From: Candidatus Faecicola pullistercoris
Lineage (GTDB): Bacteria; Bacillota; Clostridia; Christensenellales; CAG-917
DNA: 35,643 nucleotides
Assembly: GCA_018714105.1 (NCBI GenBank)
Contig: DVNW01000007.1
Span: forward strand, 1 to 35,643
Direction of reading: 5' to 3'
The position numbers and the translations under genes were made by a program. Shown one piece after another: positions 1 through 7,702 of this stretch. The notes under the pieces were generated by a model that saw nothing but the letters and a program-made list of their open reading frames with translations, searched no databases and was not told the DNA's origin. Positions within the stretch are counted from its first letter, which is position 1, and the number at the start of each line of letters is the position of its first letter.

Positions 1-63
1 TCTATAATGCTAAATCTTATTGACGATCTTTTTGTAATCTTATCTTTCAAAATGTTTTATTTA

Positions 64-92
64 TTGACATTTCGTTTATTTGTTTGTATAAT
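64..92 (+). promoter_or_regulatory. Sigma-A promoter of the AbrB-ABC exporter operon
   Basis: A perfect TTGACA (64-69) and a perfect TATAAT (87-92) are separated by 17 bases. Transcription would start near base 99, giving a leader of about 35 bases with a GGAG ribosome site just before the ATG at 134. Confidence 0.85.
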
Positions 93-133
93 AAGTAAGA
101 AAAGTAATACTAATTATACTGAAGGAGTGTATT

Positions 134-361
134 ATGGAGAATTTCCCTGAAGGTAAGTTTCTGACTACGGTAAAAATCGGTTCCAAAGGACAGATTGTTA
201 TTCCTAAAGAGGTACGGGATATGTTTTCGCTGAATACTGGCGATTCATTACTTTTAATGGCGGACAAAGGACAAGGTATCGCCTTGCAGCCGTTTTCTTA
301 TATGGAAACGCTGTGGAATGCGGTTAACAATGTTAAAAACGGAGATAAAGATAAAAAATGA
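134..361 (+). CDS. AbrB/SpoVT-type transcriptional regulator
   Basis: A 75-residue DNA-binding protein with a single SpoVT-AbrB swapped-hairpin domain at about residues 9-50. The signature stretch GSKGQIVIPKEVRDMF is visible; such domains dimerise and bind promoters as repressors or transition-state regulators. The start is fixed by a GGAG site about 8 bases upstream of the ATG. The stop overlaps the next start as ATGA (358-361), so the regulator is translationally coupled to the ABC exporter genes and most likely controls them; this is inference from position. The C-terminal tail is short and rich in Lys, Asp and Asn. Family assignment is firm; its target and any inducer are unknown. Confidence 0.9.
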   Translation: MENFPEGKFLTTVKIGSKGQIVIPKEVRDMFSLNTGDSLLLMADKGQGIALQPFSYMETLWNAVNNVKNGDKDKK

Positions 362-1218
362 ACGCGCTTGAAGTCAGAGAATTAACAAAAGTTTATCCGG
401 AATTCACGTTGGATAAGGTAAGTTTTTTTGTGAAGCAAGGGCATATTTCCGGACTTATCGGAAGAAACGGAGCAGGGAAAAGCACGACAATTAAAGGTAT
501 TTTACGTCTTATCAATGCAGAAGGAAGTGTCTCTGTCTTTGGAAAAGATTTTCTTAATGAGGAAATGACCGTTAAACAAATGATAGGTTATGTCGGAGGC
601 GGCTTTCGATATTATCCTATGAATACGCTTGCCGCAATACGCAAAGCATACGCGCCTTTTTATCCGAGTTGGAATCAAAGTAGATATGAAAAATTCCTTT
701 CGCAATTCGAACTTATTGAAAGTAAAAAGGTAAAAGAGCTTTCCGAAGGAATGAAAGTAAAGTTTGCGCTTGCCCTCGCTCTCTCGCACGGTGCAAAGTT
801 GCTCATTATGGACGAGCCGACAAGCGGCCTCGATCCGCTTTCTCGCGAAGAGTTTTGTGACATTATTTTACAGCTCGTACGAGAAGAAGGCGTATCGGTT
901 CTTTTCTCTACGCACATCACGTCCGACCTGATGCGAATTGCAGACGATATCGTTTATATCTCGCAAGGGCAAATTCTTGCGGCGTGTCCATTGAAAGAAT
1001 TGCTATGCAAATATAATTTGGCACATTTTTCTTCTCTTGCCGACGCATCTGCCGTCAATGCTATCGGCGTGAAGGCGGTCAAAGAAGGCTACGAAGGTTT
1101 GCTACCCCGTGATATGCAAATATCGGAAAGTATAGCCGTGACAGATGCAACGATCGACAATATTATCGTACATTTGGAAAAAGAAAACGAGGAAAAGAAA
1201 CATGTTAAATCTAATTAA
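358..1218 (+). CDS. ABC-2 type exporter, ATP-binding subunit
   Basis: A 286-residue cytoplasmic ATPase that would power the permease encoded next. Visible motifs are Walker A GRNGAGKST (about 35-43), the signature LSEGM (128-132), Walker B LLIMDEP (148-154) with the catalytic Glu, and the D-loop SGLD. The H-loop is in FSTHIT near residue 192. The signature is LSEGM rather than LSGGQ, as is common in small ABC-2 exporters of the BcrA/YtrB type. The C-terminal 70 residues are a variable accessory region. It overlaps the regulator by 4 bases and the permease by 17 bases, a tight three-gene operon. Related modules export bacitracin-like peptides, lantibiotics or phenol-soluble modulins; the substrate here cannot be told from sequence. 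Confidence 0.9.
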   Translation: MNALEVRELTKVYPEFTLDKVSFFVKQGHISGLIGRNGAGKSTTIKGILRLINAEGSVSVFGKDFLNEEMTVKQMIGYVGGGFRYYPMNTLAAIRKAYAPFYPSWNQSRYEKFLSQFELIESKKVKELSEGMKVKFALALALSHGAKLLIMDEPTSGLDPLSREEFCDIILQLVREEGVSVLFSTHITSDLMRIADDIVYISQGQILAACPLKELLCKYNLAHFSSLADASAVNAIGVKAVKEGYEGLLPRDMQISESIAVTDATIDNIIVHLEKENEEKKHVKSN

Positions 1219-1858
1219 AAAAGAAATTGCTCTTTGTATGCACCCTACGGCTTTTATCTTTCTCTTTTTTGCCGTGCTCGTTTTTATGCCGAATTATCCA
1301 TATGAAGTCATTTTCTTTTTCTCATGCCTTTCGATATTTTTCTGTTGTATGATGACAAGGGAAAACGGTGATATTGCTTTTTCCTGCGCATTGCCTGTAA
1401 AAAAAGAGCATATTCCCTTTGCAAAAATGCTGGTGGTATTCGGGTTGCAGTGTATCATTTTATTGCTTGTCGGTGTCATCGGCGCAATAAAAGGCGCGGT
1501 TTTGCCTGCGGAGCAATATGTCAATCAAGCAGGGATATCGGCGAATCTTGTTTTGGTAGGCAACGGGGCAATTTTGCTCGGCACATTTAATTTGATCTTC
1601 TTCCCTTGTTATTTTAAAAAACCCGATAAAATCGGAGTACCATTTGTAATAGGAGCAATCGTCGTATTCTTTGTAATCGGCATTTTAATTGTTTTGCGTT
1701 GGGTAACTCCGCTCTATTCTACAACTCTGAACGGACTCAATTCCGAAAATACTGGTGCCAAATCAGTGGCTCTTGCGATAGGAATTGTCATCTATGCCGT
1801 TTTATCTGCCGTGAGCTGTAAACTATCAATGAAAAATTTTCAAAGAGTAGACTTGTAA
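1202..1858 (+). CDS. ABC-2 type exporter, permease subunit
   Basis: A 218-residue integral membrane protein with about six hydrophobic segments: residues roughly 15-30, 35-48, 78-98, 118-136, 146-170 and 190-210. It resembles the ABC2_membrane_5 group of small permeases. I chose the ATG at 1202 (MLNLIKKEIA) over an upstream in-frame ATG at 1145 because a GAGG site lies about 9 bases before it and the N-terminal pattern LIKKEI is typical of the family. It overlaps the ATPase gene by 17 bases and would form the membrane channel with it. The substrate is unknown; its coupling to an AbrB regulator suggests stress- or growth-phase-controlled export. Confidence 0.82.
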   Translation: MLNLIKKEIALCMHPTAFIFLFFAVLVFMPNYPYEVIFFFSCLSIFFCCMMTRENGDIAFSCALPVKKEHIPFAKMLVVFGLQCIILLLVGVIGAIKGAVLPAEQYVNQAGISANLVLVGNGAILLGTFNLIFFPCYFKKPDKIGVPFVIGAIVVFFVIGILIVLRWVTPLYSTTLNGLNSENTGAKSVALAIGIVIYAVLSAVSCKLSMKNFQRVDL

Positions 1859-1943
1859 ATAATATAATTTAGCGTAATGAGAAGTTAAAAGATCCATTTG
1901 AAGAATAAAAGAATAATAACTTGTATAGTCCTTAAATTTGCCC

Positions 1944-1968
1944 AGTCAGCCCTTTGCTCGGGCTGACT
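1944..1968 (+). terminator. Probable terminator of the ABC exporter operon
   Basis: AGTCAGCCC (1944-1952) pairs perfectly with GGGCTGACT (1960-1968) around a 7-base loop. The following tract CTTATAATTT is only moderately T-rich, so termination efficiency is uncertain. It lies about 85 bases after the permease stop. Confidence 0.6.
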
Positions 1969-2012
1969 CTTATAATTTCGTTCAACGATGATGCCGACAA
2001 CACCCTTGATAC

Positions 2013-2049
2013 AAAAATAACAGAGTCGCGGGTTCAAACGCGACTCTGT
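2013..2049 (-). terminator. Rho-independent terminator of tRNA-Ser
   Basis: A perfect 11-bp stem, ACAGAGTCGCG (2020-2030) with CGCGACTCTGT (2039-2049), has an 8-base loop. On the minus strand it is followed by TTATTTTTG, so it terminates the tRNA-Ser transcript, beginning directly beyond the CCA end. Confidence 0.85.
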
Positions 2050-2050
2050 C

Positions 2051-2142
2051 TGGCGGAAAGAGAGGGATTCGAACCCTCGGTTGGGTATTAGCCAACACAC
2101 GATTTCCAGTCGTGCGCCTTAGACCAGCTCAGCCATCTTTCC
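2051..2142 (-). tRNA. tRNA-Ser(GGA)
   Basis: The minus strand folds as a class II tRNA. The acceptor stem is GGAAAGA with TCTTTCC, the discriminator is G, and the CCA is encoded (2051-2053). The anticodon stem-loop is CACGA-CTGGAAA-TCGTG with anticodon GGA at 2105-2107. The long variable arm is GTTGGCTAATACCCAAC and the T arm has GGTTCGAATCC. It reads UCC and UCU serine codons. Confidence 0.96.
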
Positions 2143-2169
2143 ATTTTTCACTATTTAATTGACTTAACT

Positions 2170-2198
2170 ATTATAGCGGTATTTTCACCTTTTGTCAA
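2170..2198 (-). promoter_or_regulatory. Sigma-A promoter of tRNA-Ser
   Basis: On the minus strand TTGACA (2198-2193), a 17-base spacer and TATAAT (2175-2170) form a perfect consensus promoter. The predicted start lies about 20 bases before the mature tRNA 5' end. Confidence 0.88.
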
Positions 2199-2221
2199 AC
2201 GCTTGACGCATTTAAAACCCG

Positions 2222-3436
2222 TTAATTACAGTTACAGTGTTTTAACTTATAGCATTCCTCTATGCATAGCGCGAATTTGGTTGAAAGTTTAAGTTTTTCG
2301 AAAACAAAACGGTAGATTTTGCCGTTGAATATTTCAAAATTATGGCCGAGTACAAGGGCGACGGTAGCCATTTTATCCGTATCGAATTTTATTTCGAACG
2401 GACGCCCTAGGGCGCTTCCCTTGTACACAAGGGAAGAACCGTTTAACTGCAATAAACCTTCGCCTTGTTTTTCGAAATAATTGGTTTTGCCGTTTACCAT
2501 ATGAATATCGACGTCGGCAGTAATGAGAAAATTATCGTCCGAAACCGTTCTGCGGCAGTCTTCGCGTTCAAAATCCACCCATTCGTCCACATAAACGGGG
2601 ATGTCGGGTTTGTCCGTCGAGGACTCGATTTTACCGCCGGGAGTGTAAGTATACACGGTATTGCACGCGGAACACGTTATTTTATTGCCGGCAACGGAAA
2701 AATGCCCTTCTGCACCGCAAACGGGGCATTTGTACAAAAGATTTTCAAGGCCTTCGGCCGTTTGCTTCAAAATGACGACGTTTTCGTCGCGGCGGTATTG
2801 CTGGTCGTTATTGTCGAGTACGCTGTGGATTTTTGCAAGCAGTTCCTCGTTACTCATTTTTTCGATGGTTTCAGGGGAGAGAACGCAGGTAGCGTCTACC
2901 TTAACGGGGCTTTTGTAATAAGTCTGCTCGTTCCATTTGGGATTGGCAAGGTATGCGCCTTGCGTTTTGACCAGCACGACGGGGTATTTAAGCCATTTGA
3001 CCAATTTGGCAATCGAAGGGGGAATATATCCCGTGCGGCCGTCGATAGTAACCTTTCCTTCGGGCATAAGCAGTACGTTAACGCCCTTGTCAAGGTTGCC
3101 TTTAATACTTTTGATGCTGGCAAAATCATTGCTGAACTGATGGCGTTTTATGGTGCGGTAATGGTTGATAAACCATCTGTATAACCGGCGATTTGCCATG
3201 TTTTCGGCAACAACGTAGTTGATTTTTTTGGGAAAGAACATCAACGTATATATCAGAAAATCCACGGGGCATACGTGGTTGGCAAGTATGAGGTAAGTGT
3301 CTTTTTTAAGATTTACAGCCGGTTTTTTGAACTTGATTTTAAGACGCACTTTGCAATACAACAAAAGTAAAGGCATCAAAGAATAGTAAAGCAAAAGACT
3401 CGGGGTAAGTTTTGTTTTTTTCTTCATATCCGACAA
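2222..3436 (-). CDS. PlsC-like 1-acyl-glycerol-3-phosphate acyltransferase with C-terminal zinc ribbon
   Basis: A predicted membrane-associated acyltransferase that would acylate lysophosphatidic acid in phospholipid synthesis. An N-terminal hydrophobic segment (about 13-28) precedes the catalytic HX4D motif NHVCPVD (His54, Asp59) and the glycerophosphate-binding PEG block (125-127). After about residue 230 there is a four-cysteine zinc ribbon (CPVC...CSAC, Cys at about 237, 240, 255, 258) and a further beta-rich region of about 140 residues not found in ordinary PlsC proteins of about 240 residues. The start is uncertain. TTG at 3436 has AAAGG only 4 bases away; ATG at 3427 has the same site about 13 bases away. 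The gene stands alone; no terminator is seen before tRNA-Ser, so some read-through is possible. Confidence 0.82.
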   Translation of the reverse strand: MSDMKKKTKLTPSLLLYYSLMPLLLLYCKVRLKIKFKKPAVNLKKDTYLILANHVCPVDFLIYTLMFFPKKINYVVAENMANRRLYRWFINHYRTIKRHQFSNDFASIKSIKGNLDKGVNVLLMPEGKVTIDGRTGYIPPSIAKLVKWLKYPVVLVKTQGAYLANPKWNEQTYYKSPVKVDATCVLSPETIEKMSNEELLAKIHSVLDNNDQQYRRDENVVILKQTAEGLENLLYKCPVCGAEGHFSVAGNKITCSACNTVYTYTPGGKIESSTDKPDIPVYVDEWVDFEREDCRRTVSDDNFLITADVDIHMVNGKTNYFEKQGEGLLQLNGSSLVYKGSALGRPFEIKFDTDKMATVALVLGHNFEIFNGKIYRFVFEKLKLSTKFALCIEECYKLKHCNCN

Positions 3437-3544
3437 TTACCTTTAAAAACAAATTTATATAACAAATTATAATTATATTATATTATGTGTACATTAAAAA
3501 AGCAAAAAAAAGTTTTAATTAATTTTAATTTTTTTTGGTTTTTA

Positions 3545-3582
3545 ATAATAAAAAAGGCAGAAACTTTAAAGTTTCTGCCTTT
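3545..3582 (-). terminator. Terminator of the paired membrane-protein operon
   Basis: AAAGGCAGAAACTTT (3553-3567) is directly followed by its exact reverse complement (3568-3582). On the minus strand the hairpin is followed by a T-rich tract (TTTTTATTATT), placing it just after the stop of the gene ending at 3603. Confidence 0.85.
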
Positions 3583-3602
3583 ATTCCATTCGGAAAGTAC
3601 CT

Positions 3603-5270
3603 TTATTCGGCCGCGGGTTCGTCGGACGAGGCCTCAGAAGCCGGTTGCGCGTCGGCAATTTCGGTTACCGCTTCAACGTTTTCATCGGGGGCGGAAATAT
3701 CATCGACTTCGCTCGCTTCTGCGCAAACAGCCGCTTCAGCCGCTTTCATTTCGGAGAGTTTCTGCCTGAGGACGCCTATGATATAAATCATTACCATAGC
3801 GATTGCGCCTACGATGAAGTAAACCGTCCTTACGGAATACAGAGATATAACGGCGAACAGGAGATGGTTGGATTGAAGCCAGGTCATATCCTGATAGCCG
3901 AGTACGCCGCGGTCAACGTTCATGGGGCGAACCACGAGGCTGAAACCGTCGCCGACATAGTACGGATTGTTGGTGCTGTCGTACTTCTGTTCCGCATTGA
4001 AATCGGGGTTGACTTTGTAATCGAATACGAGGTAAGCAGCAAGTTCGGTATTAGCAACGTTTTTATCTGCTAAAGTATTGATTATACCGATATTGAACAG
4101 CTCGTCGTAAGTGAAGTTATCGAAAGGAACGCTGCCTTTCAGAATTTCGCCTATGTCGATACCGCCCAGATCCAAGCCGTCCAAAGCGGATTGCTCTATC
4201 TTGATGGAAAGAGGTTTGCCGTCTATATCGAGAATGGACCAGGTTACGGGTTTTTCTACCCATTCGCCGGTAACTTCGTCGAAATACTTGAATTTATGAA
4301 CAATACCAACTTCTTCGTCGGTGCGTGTATCTCTGGGGGAGAGAATGAGGCTTACGAGCACGGGAATGGTCTGACGGCTGCTGTTAGCGTAAGGAAGCAG
4401 ACAGTCGTCGAAAGTTTTATAACCGTCCTGGTCCATGCTCTTGTAATTCTGGTCGAATAACGACTTTACTCTTTCGTCTCTTATGCCGTCTTTGATGAGC
4501 TGCTCGTACGAAGGATAGAGAGCCTCGGTAATCATAATGGCAAGAGTCTGGTTGGTAAGAACGCAGGTATCGTAACCGCTTCCGAGAGAAATCCTGTTAT
4601 AGCGGTAATCGAATCTGAGATATTCGTTCATAATAGTATCGAAAAGCTTTTTCTGGTCGGGATTGTATCCGGCGATAGTGCTGTCGATAGCGTCTTTTTT
4701 AAGTTTGGTATCGGTAACTTCGTAGTATTTGATACCGGTGGCCGTTTTGGGCATATTTGCTTCTTCAACGTCGGTAAACTTTACGTAAGCGGACAGCCAC
4801 TCTTTATCGGCAAGTATCTGGTTATAGGAGCGTTCGCCTTCGAAGTTTCCGTTAAGCAGATTCAGCCTGATAAATTTTTCGAGCAGGTCCTCATTCTGAG
4901 TAGCCTGGTCGTCGTAATCGTAAACGACGTCATTGTAGCCCATAGTGCCTTGAGTTGCGTCCGCAACGATATCGGGTACGATAGTATCAAGTACCATGGG
5001 GAATACCGCCAGCAGCGCCAAAACGGTAATAAGCATTTTAACGGTTTGTTTTTTGATGCTGCTCTTGCTCTTCTTCCTGGTAACCACAAGCGCGACTACA
5101 AGGAATATCAAAGAGAATACGACCGTAACAATCAGGCCGATCAGGGGCCAGAAAGTGTAATAAGGCACTTTTTCGTAGATGCCGAACTGAATAACGGCTA
5201 TCCACACAAGCAAGAGAGGGAATGTAGCTACATAGCAAGCTGTTTTTAAAATATTAAGGAATATTTTCAT
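3603..5270 (-). CDS. Unknown membrane protein with large extracytoplasmic domain (second of pair)
   Basis: I do not recognise this 555-residue protein. It has hydrophobic segments near residues 5-32, 40-62 and 75-95. A hydrophilic domain of about 370 residues follows, probably outside the membrane, then a transmembrane helix near residues 475-500, and an acidic Ala/Glu/Pro-rich cytoplasmic tail ending in DEPAAE. The ectodomain contains several Asn-Ser/Thr and Asp/Tyr-rich stretches but no catalytic motif I know. The start is the ATG at 5270, which overlaps the upstream stop as ATGA and is preceded by GGAGG about 10 bases away. The upstream gene has the same layout and local similarity (a GLDxG...E block late in each ectodomain), suggesting ancient duplication and a two-subunit complex. 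Function is unknown. Confidence 0.8.
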   Translation of the reverse strand: MKIFLNILKTACYVATFPLLLVWIAVIQFGIYEKVPYYTFWPLIGLIVTVVFSLIFLVVALVVTRKKSKSSIKKQTVKMLITVLALLAVFPMVLDTIVPDIVADATQGTMGYNDVVYDYDDQATQNEDLLEKFIRLNLLNGNFEGERSYNQILADKEWLSAYVKFTDVEEANMPKTATGIKYYEVTDTKLKKDAIDSTIAGYNPDQKKLFDTIMNEYLRFDYRYNRISLGSGYDTCVLTNQTLAIMITEALYPSYEQLIKDGIRDERVKSLFDQNYKSMDQDGYKTFDDCLLPYANSSRQTIPVLVSLILSPRDTRTDEEVGIVHKFKYFDEVTGEWVEKPVTWSILDIDGKPLSIKIEQSALDGLDLGGIDIGEILKGSVPFDNFTYDELFNIGIINTLADKNVANTELAAYLVFDYKVNPDFNAEQKYDSTNNPYYVGDGFSLVVRPMNVDRGVLGYQDMTWLQSNHLLFAVISLYSVRTVYFIVGAIAMVMIYIIGVLRQKLSEMKAAEAAVCAEASEVDDISAPDENVEAVTEIADAQPASEASSDEPAAE

Positions 5271-6850
5271 TTTACATAAACCTCCTCTTCCAATTTTCTG
5301 CATTTTTCACTGAACAGACCGAAGATTATCGTCATAAATATGGCTATACCCGCAAACTGAATGAGGTTGTCGCGCAGGCACAGCAAGGGCAGTACGGTAG
5401 GTTTGTACTGCATGTCGGCTTTGAGCTGATACAGAGAGCTGAGTCCGTAACCGAAAGCAGAGGAATAATCACCGTTACCGAGGGTGTCGCCGATAAGAAC
5501 GGAGCCTGCGAAGAAACCGTGACGGTTACCTTCGTAAAGAGCCCTTCCGTAAGAGGCGAGCGCCTGTTCCTGTTCGCTTTCGCCGAAGAAGTCATAAATG
5601 GGCTTATTAAGGGGCGAATCGTACCAGGCTATGCCGTTGAGAAGGTTAAGAATCAGTTCGGGAATAGTGGTTTCGGCGGTAACTTCGCCCACGTCGAGTC
5701 CGAGACCGGAGACAAGGTCGGCAAGAGCCTGAGCGCTGAGACCGAAAGATTCGAGCGCCGTAGCTATTCCTTCAAGGGAAAGAGTTTCGTTGAGGGCGAT
5801 GACGGCTTCGTTTCCGTCGATGGCGATGGTAAGTTCGACGTAGCCTTTGGAAGCGTCGATAGAAATATTTATGTTTTCGGGAAGGAATCCGCCTACAAGG
5901 CCGAGCAAGGTTTTAAGTTTGGACATAACAAGCTGAGTCTGTCCTACGTTTGCGCCCAGCGCGCCGAGTATGAGGTCGAGCCTTTCTTCGGTAAGGCGGT
6001 ATTTGTTAGCCTCAGCCTCGTTGGCTTTATATTCTTCGGTGGCGATATAATCCTGCCATGCCTTGCTGTTTTCGGCTTTTTCGTAAGCCGCGGCATAGGC
6101 TTCGTCGATGGAAACAGTTACGGGCTTGCCGGTAATATAATCGGTAACGATTTCACCGTTATCGTCGTATTGGTAATATGTGCGGGACAGAGCCTCGTTG
6201 TAGTCGATAAGAATTTCGATAGCTACGGGTACGCTGAATACGTAACCTTCGGCAAGCATACCGTTGGGAGAATAATCGGCATAACCGTAATAACCGTCTT
6301 TATATTCGTTGCTTTCTTCCTCGTCGTAAACAAGAACCCAGTTTCCGTCCTTATCCTGTTCGTACTCGGGGGTGTTGGATACGTTTTTACCTTTGCTCAT
6401 ACCGTCCATATTGATATTGTATATGCGCATAAAAGTATCGAGGTTGCCGGCGAGTCCGCCTGCGGAACCTGCGTAATCGGCAAGCAATTTTTCATAATCA
6501 TCGGCGGAAACCTTGTTGTCGACGCTTGCGAGGGCTTCGTTGGTGGCTTTATCGCTGATACCGTCGATTATCGCAAGAGGCAACAACATGGTAACCAGAA
6601 TAAGGATTACCATAATTACCGTCCTGAATTCCTGCTTCTTGATGAAGAAGGAAATTCCTATCTGAATGAAGGCCAAAAATACCCATATCATAAAAGCTAT
6701 GCGTACGGGTAAAAGAGGGTCGCCGAAGCCGGTGCGGTTCTGGAACGCCATGGAGTCCATCAGAACGGCGTAGACAAACAGCGGCAAGCCAAGCAGATAG
6801 AAAATTGCTTTAAGAATGCGGAAGATTAAGAGTTTCGTCTTTACATCCAT
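5267..6850 (-). CDS. Unknown membrane protein with large extracytoplasmic domain (first of pair)
   Basis: I do not recognise this 527-residue protein. There are three hydrophobic segments near the N terminus (about 8-35, 47-70, 78-100). A domain of about 390 residues follows, probably extracytoplasmic, with acidic Tyr/Asp/Glu-rich stretches, an Ala/Glu-rich helical region and a Leu/Gly-rich region (repeated GLS, GLG, GLD blocks). It ends with a transmembrane helix near residue 490-510 and a short charged tail. The ATG at 6850 is chosen because AGGAGA lies 9 bases upstream; an upstream ATG at 6871 would swallow that site. It is first in a two-gene operon from a clear promoter, coupled by ATGA to a protein with the same topology. 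Possible roles include a cell-surface sensor or an envelope complex; none is supported directly. Confidence 0.8.
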   Translation of the reverse strand: MDVKTKLLIFRILKAIFYLLGLPLFVYAVLMDSMAFQNRTGFGDPLLPVRIAFMIWVFLAFIQIGISFFIKKQEFRTVIMVILILVTMLLPLAIIDGISDKATNEALASVDNKVSADDYEKLLADYAGSAGGLAGNLDTFMRIYNINMDGMSKGKNVSNTPEYEQDKDGNWVLVYDEEESNEYKDGYYGYADYSPNGMLAEGYVFSVPVAIEILIDYNEALSRTYYQYDDNGEIVTDYITGKPVTVSIDEAYAAAYEKAENSKAWQDYIATEEYKANEAEANKYRLTEERLDLILGALGANVGQTQLVMSKLKTLLGLVGGFLPENINISIDASKGYVELTIAIDGNEAVIALNETLSLEGIATALESFGLSAQALADLVSGLGLDVGEVTAETTIPELILNLLNGIAWYDSPLNKPIYDFFGESEQEQALASYGRALYEGNRHGFFAGSVLIGDTLGNGDYSSAFGYGLSSLYQLKADMQYKPTVLPLLCLRDNLIQFAGIAIFMTIIFGLFSEKCRKLEEEVYVK

Positions 6851-6903
6851 AAAATTCAATCTCCTTAACATATAGCTGATTTAACATTGCTGTTATTAAA
6901 ATT

Positions 6904-6933
6904 ATTATAATTGTTCAGGCAAGGGTTTGTCAA
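6904..6933 (-). promoter_or_regulatory. Sigma-A promoter of the paired membrane-protein operon
   Basis: On the minus strand TTGACA (6933-6928) and TATAAT (6909-6904) are separated by 18 bases. The leader would be about 45 bases to the ATG at 6850. Confidence 0.75.
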
Positions 6934-7078
6934 AACTTTATAATGTTTTTTTAATATTATTTTAATAATTTAAATAAATATGCGTAAATATAAGGGGCAA
7001 ATATGGTAATAAATCGCACAAAAGGCGACGGACGGCCAAAAGGATAAAACGGAGCGGGCGAAATGGGATTAAAAAGTG

Positions 7079-7106
7079 TTGCAAAAAAATATAAAACAGC
7101 TATAAT
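7079..7106 (+). promoter_or_regulatory. Promoter of the GNAT gene
   Basis: TTGCAA (7079-7084), a 16-base spacer and TATAAT (7101-7106). The start would lie near 7113, leaving a short leader with the GAGG site. Confidence 0.6.
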
Positions 7107-7127
7107 TATACTGTTGAGGTGAGTATG

Positions 7128-7622
7128 ATGAATATTGCTTTTAAAAAGGCGGAAAGCGCCGCCGATATTGCCCTAATCGCGCAAACGGCAAGAATAATAT
7201 GGCTTGAAACCTATCTTCCCATACTCGGTCGCGAGCAGGTTGAATATATGATCGAAAAGTTTCAGAGCGCGAGCGCCCTTACCGGGCAGCTTGCCTCCGG
7301 TTACGTTTACGATATTATATTTTGCGACGGCGAAGTCGCCGGGTTTGCAGGGTACAAGCGCGAGAATGACGGTTTGTTTTTAAGTAAACTTTACATTCTT
7401 AAAGAATACCGCGGCAGAAAACTTGCGCCCAAAACGGTAGAACGTCTTGCGGAAATATGTAATAAAGAATCGCTCAAATACGTTTTTTTGACAGTAAACA
7501 GGCAAAATTCGACAGCGATAGCCGTATATACCAAACTCGGTTTCGTAAACGAGCGCAGCGAGGATAACGAGATCGGCCACGGATTTTATATGAACGATTA
7601 TATAATGTACAAATACATTTGA
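7128..7622 (+). CDS. GNAT-family N-acetyltransferase
   Basis: A 164-residue cytoplasmic acetyltransferase that would move an acetyl group from acetyl-CoA to an unknown amine. The acetyl-CoA-binding motif A is visible as LYILKEYRGRKLAPKTVERL (about 85-104), with the pyrophosphate loop YRGRKLA. Motif B is at NSTAIAVYTKLGF (about 126-138), and the closing strand is at FYMNDYIMYKY. GAGGTGAG lies 5-8 bases before ATG codons at 7125 and 7128, so either is possible; a GTG at 7119 sits inside the ribosome site and is rejected. A heterodimeric ABC exporter starts 80 bases downstream on the same strand, possibly co-transcribed. Substrate unknown. Confidence 0.88.
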   Translation: MNIAFKKAESAADIALIAQTARIIWLETYLPILGREQVEYMIEKFQSASALTGQLASGYVYDIIFCDGEVAGFAGYKRENDGLFLSKLYILKEYRGRKLAPKTVERLAEICNKESLKYVFLTVNRQNSTAIAVYTKLGFVNERSEDNEIGHGFYMNDYIMYKYI

Positions 7623-7702
7623 ACAGTATTTCGTAAGATTCAAAAATTCCGCCGTTCTCTTAAAATAATTTGAGTGCCGCACTGATGCGGTTGAGGTAAA
7701 CA

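Noticed and set aside
1145-1201. Longer start for the ABC-2 permease
   Set aside because: The extension lies within the ATPase frame, lacks a ribosome site and is not membrane-protein-like; ATG at 1202 has GAGG.
2020-2049. Hairpin loop GGTTCAAA resembling a tRNA T arm, possibly a tRNA remnant
   Set aside because: The stem is 11 bp, directly follows tRNA-Ser and has a minus-strand T tract; it is an ordinary terminator and no other tRNA parts are present.
5519-6712. Open frame of about 400 residues antisense to the first paired membrane protein
   Set aside because: No ribosome site or domain. The minus-strand gene has a promoter, ribosome site and coherent membrane topology.
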